Assembly: GCA_003564655.1 (NCBI GenBank)
Contig: PXES01000297.1
Coordinates: 1-11,680, forward strand
Source: Paracoccaceae bacterium
Lineage (GTDB): Bacteria; Pseudomonadota; Alphaproteobacteria; Rhodobacterales; Rhodobacteraceae
Reading direction: 5' to 3'
DNA length: 11,680 nucleotides
A program made the translations under genes and the position numbers. Below, one piece after another: positions 6,854 through 11,680 of the stretch. Below the pieces are notes generated by a model that saw only the letters and a list, made by a program, of their open reading frames with translations, did not search any database and was not told the origin of the DNA. Position 1 is the first letter of the stretch. Each line of letters opens with the position of its first letter.

Positions 6854-7999
6854 TCATGACCCGGTCGCCCAGAGCAGGCGGATTTCCGACAGGTCGCTTT
6901 GCATGGCCTGCAAGCGTTCCGCCACAAGTGTCTGTGCGCCCTGGGCCGGGGCATCGCGCAGTTCGACCACGGCGATCACTCCCTCGTCGCGGTAATCGAG
7001 CCGCAATTCACGGATCGAGCCCGTCTCCACAATGCCGCGCAGGCAGTCTCTTACCACCTGGGTCAGTTCCGGGCGCAGGGCGCTTTCATGCGCGGCGGGG
7101 CCGTCGGCATGGCCGTCCGGTTCGGGGTGGATGATGATCTCGGCCACATCGGGCAATTGCGCCAGCACTTGGGTGCGGGCGGCCTCGGACACGCGATGCG
7201 CCTCTGACAGTGTCATCGAAGGGTCGAGCGCGACATGCACATCGGCCTGGATGGCACCCCCCATGCGACGCAGGCGCAGGTCATGCGCGTCGCGCACCCC
7301 GGGGGTTGCCATCAGTGCGTCGGTGATCCGCGTGCCGACGGCAGCATCGGGGGCAGTGTCGACCAGCTCGCGGATCGCGGGGCGGCCATACGTCCAGGCG
7401 ACCCGCGCCAGCATCAGAGCGATGATGGCCGCACCCAGCGCATCGGCCCAGGGTGCGCCAAGCATCGCCGCCCCGATGCCCGCCAGCGCCACGACCGAGG
7501 TTGCCGCGTCCGAGCGGTGATGCCAGGCATTGGCCGCCATCATCGCCGAACCGGTGCGTTTCGCGACCGCTCGCGTGTAGTGATAAAGCCCCTCCTTCAG
7601 CGCGATAGAGGCCGCCGCGACCCAGAGCGCCAGCGCGCCGGGGGGCGTGTCCGGCGGGTCGATCAGCCGCGCGCCCGCATCGATCAGAATACCGCCAGCG
7701 GCCAGCAGCAGCATGGCTGCGATGACCAGCGTGGCCAGCGTCTCGAATCGGGCATGGCCGAAGGGGTGGTCGGCATCGGGCGGGCGGTGCGAATGGCCCA
7801 GCGCCCAGATCACCGCCGCGTCCGAGACGAGATCGGACAGCGAATGAACCCCATCGGCCACCAGTGCCTGACTTTGCGCGACGAGCCCGGCGAGGATCTT
7901 GCTTGCGGCGAGCGGCCCGTTCAGCACGACCCCCGCCCACGCGGCGCGGCGTTTGTCGCCCAGCGACTGGTCGCCCTGCGTCTCGGGGGTTGCTGCCAT
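6854..7999 (-). CDS. CDF family cation efflux transporter with extended C-terminus
   Basis: This 381-residue membrane protein is a canonical CDF transporter. TM2 carries ALVADGVHSLSD with the metal-site pair H52 and D56. TM3 begins with FGHARFETLATL (80-91), and TM5 has NAWHHRSDA with H160 and D164. These four residues form the transport site that in characterised members binds Zn or similar divalent ions. After the normal cytosolic dimerisation domain (about 205-295) there is a further soluble stretch of about 85 residues, rich in charged residues, giving a second small alpha/beta-like tail. I chose ATG at 7999, with GAGGGG 8 bases upstream; a GTG at 8005 is too close to that site. The upstream small gene ends 12 bp before it, so the two are probably co-translated in one transcript. 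Confidence 0.9.
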   Translation of the reverse strand: MAATPETQGDQSLGDKRRAAWAGVVLNGPLAASKILAGLVAQSQALVADGVHSLSDLVSDAAVIWALGHSHRPPDADHPFGHARFETLATLVIAAMLLLAAGGILIDAGARLIDPPDTPPGALALWVAAASIALKEGLYHYTRAVAKRTGSAMMAANAWHHRSDAATSVVALAGIGAAMLGAPWADALGAAIIALMLARVAWTYGRPAIRELVDTAPDAAVGTRITDALMATPGVRDAHDLRLRRMGGAIQADVHVALDPSMTLSEAHRVSEAARTQVLAQLPDVAEIIIHPEPDGHADGPAAHESALRPELTQVVRDCLRGIVETGSIRELRLDYRDEGVIAVVELRDAPAQGAQTLVAERLQAMQSDLSEIRLLWATGS

Positions 8000-8011
8000 T
8001 CTCACATCCCC

Positions 8012-8356
8012 TCAGATCCGGCCTGCCGGGGTCATCTGACCTGTAAGCCCTGTGACCGCAAGCGCTGCGTGACAGGCTTGCAGGATCGGCACCACTCTGC
8101 CCCATTCGGCGCAGTCGCGCGCAAGCCGGGCGCGCGTGGGCGCGTCGAGCCGCGTTGCCACAGCGATCTGCAACCCTGCGGGCAGCAGCGCCAGAAAGCG
8201 CGCCGCCTCGTCGCTGGGCAGCCCGGCAAGCGCGCGGGCAATGGCCTTGGGCGGGTGGCGCAGCACGGCGGGGCGACCCGGCTTCATGCTGCCGCCATGC
8301 ACGAAGGCGCGCAGGTGCGCGCGCGTCAGCGGGGTGGCGGGAATCGTATCGGCCAT
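8012..8356 (-). CDS. Small protein resembling the MgtE N-terminal helical domain
   Basis: This 114-residue protein is not one I can name. Its middle (about 33-80: HPPKAIARALAGLPSDEA, ARFLALLPAGLQ, ATRLDAPTRARLARD) has the spacing of leucines, prolines and acidic residues seen in the repeated helices of the MgtE intracellular N domain (HPADIA..L..LP..EAA..L..LP). That domain is missing from the MgtE encoded about 1 kb upstream. This is an inference from pattern, not an alignment. The N-terminus (FVHGGSMKPGRP, 18-29) is basic and glycine-rich. No membrane segment or signal peptide is seen. ATG at 8356 follows GGAGG by 5 bases. The gene is 12 bp ahead of the CDF gene and in the same direction, so a role in divalent-cation transport or its control is plausible. 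Confidence 0.75.
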   Translation of the reverse strand: MADTIPATPLTRAHLRAFVHGGSMKPGRPAVLRHPPKAIARALAGLPSDEAARFLALLPAGLQIAVATRLDAPTRARLARDCAEWGRVVPILQACHAALAVTGLTGQMTPAGRI

Positions 8357-8431
8357 GACAGCCTCCATCGGTGCAAGGCCCCTTACGCGTGGCCCCACCG
8401 GGGGTAGCGCGTCAGGACAGGCCGCTTTTGG

Positions 8432-8453
8432 GCCGGATGATGAAATATCCGGC
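8432..8453. repeat. 7-bp stem-loop between small cation-island genes
   Basis: GCCGGAT at 8432-8438 and ATCCGGC at 8447-8453 form a perfect inverted repeat around an 8-base loop in the 120-bp gap between the cysteine-rich protein gene and the MgtE-N-like gene. No T-run follows on either strand, so it is not a classical terminator. It could be an mRNA-processing or stability element. Confidence 0.35.
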
Positions 8454-8476
8454 GCAAGGGTAGGATAATCGGTCGC

Positions 8477-8734
8477 TCACAGCACCTCCCCGGGCGCCGG
8501 CAGCATATGGCAGGCGCAGCCGAAGCCGTGGCCGCAGCCGAAATCGCCCTGTAGCGGGTTGCATTGGTCGAGCGCGCCCGACAGCAACGACAGGTCGGGA
8601 TAGACCTGCGCGACCGCTACCAGCGCCGTGCTCGACAGCGCCAGAGCGCTCAGCCCCAGCACTGGCACCAGCATGTCGGAGCGGTGCAACGAGATCGCAG
8701 CGCGGCGGACGCGGTGTAGGGTCGGTTCGGTCAT
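8477..8734 (-). CDS. Small single-pass membrane protein with cysteine-rich tail
   Basis: I do not recognise this 85-residue protein. It begins with a basic segment (HRVRRAA, 7-13), followed by one hydrophobic stretch (about 22-43, LVPVLGLSALALSSTALVAV), then a tail QCNPLQGDFGCGHGFGCACHM (58-78) holding four cysteines and two histidines. Such a cluster could bind a metal ion or form disulfides. With positive charges before the membrane segment, the tail should face the periplasm. ATG at 8734 is preceded by GAGGAG with a 7-base spacer. The frame stays open to 8800, but the longer start lacks a site and would overlap the hairpin after mgtE. It sits between mgtE and the CDF genes in the same direction, so a metal-related role is a reasonable guess. 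Confidence 0.65.
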   Translation of the reverse strand: MTEPTLHRVRRAAISLHRSDMLVPVLGLSALALSSTALVAVAQVYPDLSLLSGALDQCNPLQGDFGCGHGFGCACHMLPAPGEVL

Positions 8735-8780
8735 CGGGGGGCTCCTCGGTCGATTACGTTCCAAGTTAGGATATCGCGGT

Positions 8781-8806
8781 CGGGCCGTACCGCAAGGCAC
8801 GGCCCG
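8781..8806 (-). terminator. Stable hairpin after the mgtE membrane-domain frame
   Basis: CGGGCCGT (8781-8788) pairs with ACGGCCCG (8799-8806). After one mismatch two more G-C pairs close a four-base loop (8792-8795, GCAA on the plus strand). It lies 14 bp beyond the mgtE stop. No T-run follows on the minus strand, so it may be a weak or Rho-assisted terminator or an mRNA 3'-end stabiliser. Confidence 0.35.
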
Positions 8807-8819
8807 CGCGACGGGAAGC

Positions 8820-9350
8820 TTAGACTTCCACCCCGATCAGCCAGGCGGCCATCGAGAAATAGACCAAGAGCCCGGTGAAGTCCTTGATCGTGGGGATGAA
8901 CGGGTCGGCCCCTGGCGCGTGGTCGATGCCGAGCTTGACCATGATGTAGGGCAGCAGGAAGCCCAGGCAGGCCGCCAGAAAGACAGAGGTGAACAGCGCC
9001 ACGCCGACGACGACGCCCAGCTGCGGGATATCATTGGGCACGCCCTGCCAGAAAAAGGCGACCGTGCCCGCCACCAGCGCCACGCCCACTGCCATGACGA
9101 GGCCCACCAGCGCCTCGCGCGCGAAATTCTTGCGCCAGAAATCGGCCATGGTGATATGGCCCAGCGCGAAGCCGCGCGCGAAGATGGTGGAGCTTTGCGT
9201 GCCCACGTTGCCCCCCATGTCCATCACCAGCGGGATGAAGATCGCCAGCGCCAGAACCGCGCCCAGCACATCCTCGAACGTGTCGATCAGCCCGCCCACG
9301 ATCAGGCCACCGGCCAGCGTCACCAGAAGGAACAAGACGCGCACGCGCAC
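8820..9350 (-). CDS. mgtE: MgtE magnesium channel, membrane-domain part (separated from CBS part by an in-frame TAA)
   Basis: These 176 codons encode the membrane pore of an MgtE-family Mg2+ channel. They contain the hallmark PLVMDMGGNVGTQSST (40-55) and the final-helix motif ADPFIPTIKDFTGLLVYF (148-165), whose aspartate (D157) matches the pore Asp that binds Mg2+ in characterised MgtE. About five membrane helices are present, and no pore element seems missing. The frame is the same as that of the CBS-domain part upstream. Only one TAA (9356-9354) separates them, and the first possible restart, GTG at 9350, lies one codon past it. No ribosome binding site precedes it closely, so production would need readthrough, reinitiation after the stop, or the gene is inactive. 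I list the two parts separately because each is intact. Confidence 0.8.
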   Translation of the reverse strand: MRVRVLFLLVTLAGGLIVGGLIDTFEDVLGAVLALAIFIPLVMDMGGNVGTQSSTIFARGFALGHITMADFWRKNFAREALVGLVMAVGVALVAGTVAFFWQGVPNDIPQLGVVVGVALFTSVFLAACLGFLLPYIMVKLGIDHAPGADPFIPTIKDFTGLLVYFSMAAWLIGVEV

Positions 9351-9353
9351 CGT

Positions 9354-9878
9354 TTACCAGATCGGACCCTGCGTCAGTCTCTCCGAGCGGATGTGATCGT
9401 CCGAGTTGAAGACGTCGCCGACCCCGGCCTTGAAGAGGATGTCGTCGGTCGTCTCCTGCTCGAGGATGTCCATCGCGTCGTCAAAGGTCAGCACACCCGT
9501 CATCTTGCCGCTTTCGTCCAGGACGGGAAGCAACGGCACGTCCCTGAGTTGCAGACGGCGCGCGGCGGTTTCCTGCTCCATGCTCTCCGGAACCGCCAGT
9601 TCCGCCCCTTCGGCGGAGGGCATGATGGTGCTTTCCGGGTCGGCGCGCAGCAGAGCGGACAGCCGTGCGAAGCCTTTGTACTTGCCCTGTGCATCGACAA
9701 TGAAGACGAGCGCCGCCTGCCCGGCGGGCATGCGCGAGCGTTTCACGGCGTCCAGCGCCTCGCCGACCTTGGCTGTGTCGGTGACATAGACAAAGGCGTC
9801 GCGGATGCGCTCGCCGATCGGGTCGCGGGCGGGGCGGCGCTCTTCGCCGCGGGTTGCGTCAAGTGTTGTGGTGGTCAT
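9354..9878 (-). CDS. mgtE: MgtE magnesium channel, cytosolic CBS-domain part (ends at an in-frame TAA)
   Basis: This 174-residue frame holds the regulatory CBS pair of an MgtE-family channel. The first CBS spans about 25-85 (VYVTDTAKVGEALDAV, FIVDAQGKYKGFARL) and the second about 90-150 (LLPVLDESGKMTGVLTFDDAMDIL). The linker signature EQETTDDILFKAGVGD leads towards the pore. In known MgtE these domains bind Mg2+ and close the channel when cytosolic Mg2+ is high. The usual N-terminal helical domain of about 130 residues is absent; the protein starts nearly at the CBS pair. ATG at 9878 follows GGAGG by 6 bases. The frame ends GPIW-stop exactly where the connecting helix should enter the first membrane helix, and the membrane half continues in the same frame. 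A single-base nonsense change, for example from CAA or AAA, is the simplest explanation. Confidence 0.8.
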   Translation of the reverse strand: MTTTTLDATRGEERRPARDPIGERIRDAFVYVTDTAKVGEALDAVKRSRMPAGQAALVFIVDAQGKYKGFARLSALLRADPESTIMPSAEGAELAVPESMEQETAARRLQLRDVPLLPVLDESGKMTGVLTFDDAMDILEQETTDDILFKAGVGDVFNSDDHIRSERLTQGPIW

Positions 9879-9908
9879 GAGAAGCCTCCGGTTCTTCTTT
9901 TCCGAGTA

Positions 9909-10049
9909 TCAGGTCATGTGAAGCGTGTGTGCGGGCTCGGGCGGGTCCCAGCCGCGCGCCGTTGCCAGAGCGTTCCGCAGGCATCGCAAACGCGTCTGAC
10001 GAATGCGTGACAGATGCTCCGGGCGCTGATTTGTGTTCCGTGCCGACAT
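9909..10049 (-). CDS. Possible small arginine-rich protein or leader peptide before mgtE
   Basis: A 46-codon frame starts at ATG 10049 with AAGGGGG about 7 bases upstream. It begins 23 bp after the HisE-like gene and ends 30 bp before the mgtE start, filling most of an otherwise empty 194-bp gap. The product starts MSARNTNQRPEHLSRIRQTR and has a high arginine content, then WDPPEPAHTLHMT. I recognise no family. Good spacing to both neighbours and a ribosome binding site argue for translation, and its position just before a Mg2+ channel would suit a regulatory leader peptide. Short length makes chance possible. Confidence 0.4.
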   Translation of the reverse strand: MSARNTNQRPEHLSRIRQTRLRCLRNALATARGWDPPEPAHTLHMT

Positions 10050-10072
10050 GTCCGGCCCCCTTTGCGTGCGCC

Positions 10073-10528
10073 TCAGCCCAGCGCGCCTGACAGGGTGACC
10101 GGACCGATCCGGTCGCCCGTGCGGTAGATCGCGCTGGGGCCATCGGCCCGGCGGGGGGTGCGGGCCAGGCGCTTGCGGTCTGGCCCCTTCTTCGGCAGCT
10201 TCTCGGGAATCCCCAGCACCGCTGCGCGGCGCGCCATCTCGGCGCGGATCTCCTGCGGGGACACGCCGCGATCATGCCACAGCACCGCGAGGTGGGAGAG
10301 CAGATCGGCGCTCTCTGTGATCAGCCCGTCGCGGTTGCCCGCCACCGCATCAAGCGCCACTTCGGTCGCTTCCTCGACCAGCTTGCGCGCTTTCTTGGCG
10401 GTCGGCGCAGCGGTCAGCTTGGCCGTGCGTGTCGTGGGCGGCGTGTCGAGCTGAGTGATCAGATGCTCGATCAGGCCCAGCAGTTCTGCGGAACGGTCAG
10501 TCGAAGTGATCTTGTGCGGCACGGTCAT
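10073..10528 (-). CDS. HisE/MazG-like nucleotide pyrophosphohydrolase
   Basis: This 151-residue protein resembles phosphoribosyl-ATP diphosphatase (HisE) and the wider all-alpha NTP pyrophosphohydrolase fold. The metal-binding motif reads KLVEEATEVALDA (49-61; E52, E53, E56), followed by ITESADLLSHLAVLW (70-84; E72, D75), matching HisE EExxE...ExxD. HisE itself is about 100 residues and lies with other his genes. Here there are none, and a basic tail of about 45 residues (KLPKKGPDRKRLARTPRR) has been added, so this is probably a paralogue with another nucleotide substrate. ATG at 10528 follows GGAGG by 7 bases. It lies 15 bp after the DUF2493-like gene, so the pair is almost certainly one transcript. 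I would not call it hisE. Confidence 0.78.
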   Translation of the reverse strand: MTVPHKITSTDRSAELLGLIEHLITQLDTPPTTRTAKLTAAPTAKKARKLVEEATEVALDAVAGNRDGLITESADLLSHLAVLWHDRGVSPQEIRAEMARRAAVLGIPEKLPKKGPDRKRLARTPRRADGPSAIYRTGDRIGPVTLSGALG

Positions 10529-10543
10529 GTCAAATCCTCCATG

Positions 10544-10930
10544 TCAGCGGTTCGTGGCGGTCAGACAGGTTGGGGTGATGCGCTGGCCTTGCGGGTCAAT
10601 GACAGCCACGCGGGCGCGGACCGCCTGGGCGATCAGCTCGGCCGTGTCGCTGCCACCGGGCAGGGCCAGCACCATGTCGGGGCGTGCATCCTCGAGCATG
10701 AAGGCATTGCGGATCGCCTCGGCCCGTTTGCCGAAGGCCCGCCAGTTTGCCGGATAGCGCACCACATGCAGATGTTGCGCGCGCGCCCAGTCCTCGGCGG
10801 TGATGCCCAACAGCCCCGCGCTGCCATGGATGACGACCGTGATCGGCCGCGTTGCATGGACGCGGGCAAGGGCGCGGTGAATGCCGGGCACATCATCAAG
10901 ATGCCGCCCGCCAGCGATGATGAGACGCAT
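10544..10930 (-). CDS. DUF2493 / SLOG-superfamily-like protein
   Basis: This 128-residue soluble protein matches the pattern of DUF2493 proteins, which have a SLOG-type Rossmann-like fold that binds nucleotides or their derivatives. It starts RLIIAGGRHLDD (2-13), in place of the usual GSRDW. It then has VVIHGSAGLLGITAEDWARAQ (32-52), FGKRAEAIRNAFML (66-79), where GK-x-AG-x-IRN is typical, and the ligand-loop motif LALPGGSDTAELI (88-100). No substrate is known for the family. ATG at 10930 is preceded by GAGAGGAG with a suitable spacer. It is followed at 15 bp by the HisE-like gene. DUF2493 genes are frequent on plasmids and in phage or accessory regions, which suggests that this end of the window is accessory DNA. 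Confidence 0.78.
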   Translation of the reverse strand: MRLIIAGGRHLDDVPGIHRALARVHATRPITVVIHGSAGLLGITAEDWARAQHLHVVRYPANWRAFGKRAEAIRNAFMLEDARPDMVLALPGGSDTAELIAQAVRARVAVIDPQGQRITPTCLTATNR

Positions 10931-10963
10931 GACGCTCTCCTCTCGCGATACCGGCGAAAGGCA

Positions 10964-10979
10964 GCGGGCGTCAGCCCGC
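10964..10979 (-). terminator. Hairpin at the end of the 65-codon frame, before the DUF2493 gene
   Basis: GCGGGC (10964-10969) and GCCCGC (10974-10979) form a perfect 6-bp G/C stem with a 4-base loop that includes the stop codon of the upstream small frame. On the minus strand it is followed by TGCCTTTC, a poor T-tract. It may partially terminate or pause transcription before the DUF2493-HisE-like pair. Confidence 0.3.
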
Positions 10980-11168
10980 GCGCCTCGGCGCGGGACGGGT
11001 CAGAAGAGGGGTGCGTAGATGTGACGTGGCAGCGATGCGCGCAGCGTCCGTATGGTGCCAGTGGCGCATGAGCTGCCCGCTGCGGGCATCACGCTGCCGG
11101 AAGGCCGAAAGGATTGCCGGACGCGCCAGTGCGCCAGGCGGTGCCATGTGTGGGAAATGAAAGGTCAT
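10971..11168 (-). CDS. Possible small hypothetical protein (65 aa)
   Basis: A 65-codon frame starts at ATG 11168 with GGAGG 7 bases upstream and ends 40 bp before the DUF2493-like gene. The product begins MTFHFPHMAPPGALARPA and is rich in arginine, alanine and histidine, with no membrane segment, no signal peptide and no family I know. The good ribosome binding site and its position as first gene of a co-directional series support translation. The low-complexity composition is what a chance frame in GC-rich DNA would also give, so confidence is moderate. The frame is open further upstream to 11300, but that longer start has no site. Confidence 0.42.
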   Translation of the reverse strand: MTFHFPHMAPPGALARPAILSAFRQRDARSGQLMRHWHHTDAARIAATSHLRTPLLTRPAPRRAG

Positions 11169-11217
11169 CGTCTTGCCTCCGTCCAGCCGCGCCGGTCTGG
11201 AGGCGAGAGGGCAGGCG

Positions 11218-11340
11218 CTACATGCGCGCAGCCCAGAGCCGCAGACAGGCCGGGTGGTCCTGAATGATCCGGAAGGTCTGGCGGCTGCGCAGGTTGTCAC
11301 CGAACACAGAGGTCAGACCGCTACTAGAACAACTGTCCAT
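11218..11340 (-). CDS. Possible small protein (40 aa) upstream of the accessory genes
   Basis: A 40-codon frame begins at ATG 11340, with AGAGAG 4 bases upstream, and ends with TAG 49 bp before the 65-codon frame. The product (MDSCSSSGLTSVFGDN... FRIIQDHPACLRLWAARM) has a balanced composition with aromatic and hydrophobic residues, unlike random GC-rich frames. A CATAAT -10-like hexamer lies 23 bases before the start. I recognise no family. It could be a small protein or a leader peptide of the downstream minus-strand genes. Confidence 0.4.
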   Translation of the reverse strand: MDSCSSSGLTSVFGDNLRSRQTFRIIQDHPACLRLWAARM

Positions 11341-11362
11341 GGGTCTCTCTGGTTGATACACG

Positions 11363-11391
11363 ATTATGGCCCATCAGCGGGCTTGGTTCAG
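11363..11391 (-). promoter_or_regulatory. Candidate promoter for the minus-strand gene series
   Basis: On the minus strand CATAAT (11368-11363, five of six -10 bases) is preceded after 17 bp by CTGAAC (11391-11386, only three of six -35 bases). The local base composition is richer in A/T than the surrounding genes, and the small frame at 11340 starts just downstream. It is a weak match. Confidence 0.3.
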
Positions 11392-11405
11392 CTACCCCTG
11401 TCGCC

Positions 11406-11429
11406 GCGCATTGTCAACATTCAATGCGC
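11406..11429. repeat. Perfect inverted repeat, possible operator
   Basis: GCGCATTG (11406-11413) and CAATGCGC (11422-11429) are perfect 8-bp arms around an 8-base centre. The repeat lies upstream of the minus-strand series and contains a TTGACA hexamer (minus strand 11417-11412) that has no convincing -10 partner. A dimeric regulator site is possible. The stretch 11341-11680 otherwise shows no confident gene. Confidence 0.4.
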
Positions 11430-11557
11430 CCGGCGAGCGCGCGAGGTCACGGGCCTGCACAGGACCAACGCTGCGCGTTGAAAACACATGCGTGCCGACG
11501 CCTATCTGCCCCGAGGCAGCACTGTGGGGCCGATAATGAACCGATCATATGCCGACA

Positions 11558-11680
11558 TCAGTCTGAGAAAAGGCCAGTAAAGCGACCAGGCACGCTGGCC
11601 AGATCCCGACCGATCTGCTGCACAACGACCCCGGCATCCCGCCGCAGACTGACTGTATGGCGCAGATCGTAAACCGCGTC
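11558..11680 (-). CDS. Possible C-terminal fragment of a gene entering from the right edge
   Basis: On the minus strand a frame is open from the window edge to TGA at 11560-11558, giving 40 residues that include LRRDAGVVVQQIGRDLASVPG. The composition is protein-like, but I recognise no family. A plus-strand frame over the last 80 bases has an even more GC-rich third position, so the coding strand is not certain. The call rests only on the open frame at the edge. Confidence 0.25.
   Translation of the reverse strand, partial: DAVYDLRHTVSLRRDAGVVVQQIGRDLASVPGRFTGLFSD

Noticed and set aside
7235..8407. 390-codon plus-strand open frame opposite the CDF and MgtE-N-like genes
   Set aside because: It is an antisense shadow. 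The minus strand has transporter motifs and good ribosome binding sites; the plus-strand product is His/Arg/Gly-rich and featureless.
8628..10010. 460-codon plus-strand open frame opposite mgtE
   Set aside because: It is an antisense shadow of mgtE. The length reflects codon bias on the opposite strand, and no domain is visible.
10073..10528. Naming the HisE-like gene hisE
   Set aside because: There is no his operon context, a 45-residue basic tail is present, and it pairs with a SLOG-like gene, all pointing to a paralogue.
11424..11672. 82-codon plus-strand frame near the right edge, considered as a transposase remnant
   Set aside because: It has no ribosome binding site, no catalytic motif and no terminal inverted repeats; the composition is that of a chance frame.

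Overview
The window looks like a chromosomal segment of a GC-rich alphaproteobacterium, most likely an anoxygenic phototroph of the Rhodobacteraceae. The left 5 kb is recognisable as the crtD-crtC / crtE-crtF-bchC core of a photosynthesis gene cluster. It has Rhodobacter-type gene order and carries paired TGT-N12-ACA sites of the kind bound by the PpsR/CrtJ repressor.

Left region (1-5017). On the minus strand crtE (geranylgeranyl diphosphate synthase), crtF (carotenoid O-methyltransferase) and bchC (bacteriochlorophyllide dehydrogenase, cut by the window edge) read leftwards. Divergently, crtD (desaturase) and crtC (hydratase) read rightwards. Together crtE/C/D/F supply the precursor and the hydration, desaturation and methylation steps of the spheroidene pathway. 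bchC has a recognisable sigma70-type promoter whose -35 and -10 elements are each covered by a PpsR-type site. The crtE/crtD divergent region carries a second pair of sites. In Rhodobacter crtC is followed by tspO, crtB and crtI; here that is replaced by unrelated genes, so position ~5020-5080 is a synteny breakpoint.

Middle and right region (5081-11340). All confidently called genes lie on the minus strand and read back towards the photosynthesis cluster. In transcription order they are: candidate small ORFs, a DUF2493/SLOG-like protein, a HisE/MazG-like pyrophosphohydrolase, another small ORF, a magnesium channel MgtE interrupted by one in-frame TAA, a small cysteine-rich membrane protein, a stand-alone protein resembling the MgtE N-terminal helical domain, a cation diffusion facilitator (CDF), an MgtC/SapB-type membrane protein and a second CDF with a variant metal site. 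The theme is divalent-cation, especially Mg2+, transport. The pieces of MgtE (N-like domain, CBS pair, membrane channel) are spread over three reading frames, which is the most unusual feature of the window.

Right end (11341-11680). This stretch has no confident gene. It holds a weak promoter candidate, a perfect 8-bp-arm inverted repeat and a possible C-terminal fragment of a minus-strand gene running off the edge. I saw no tRNA, rRNA, CRISPR array or insertion sequence in the window.
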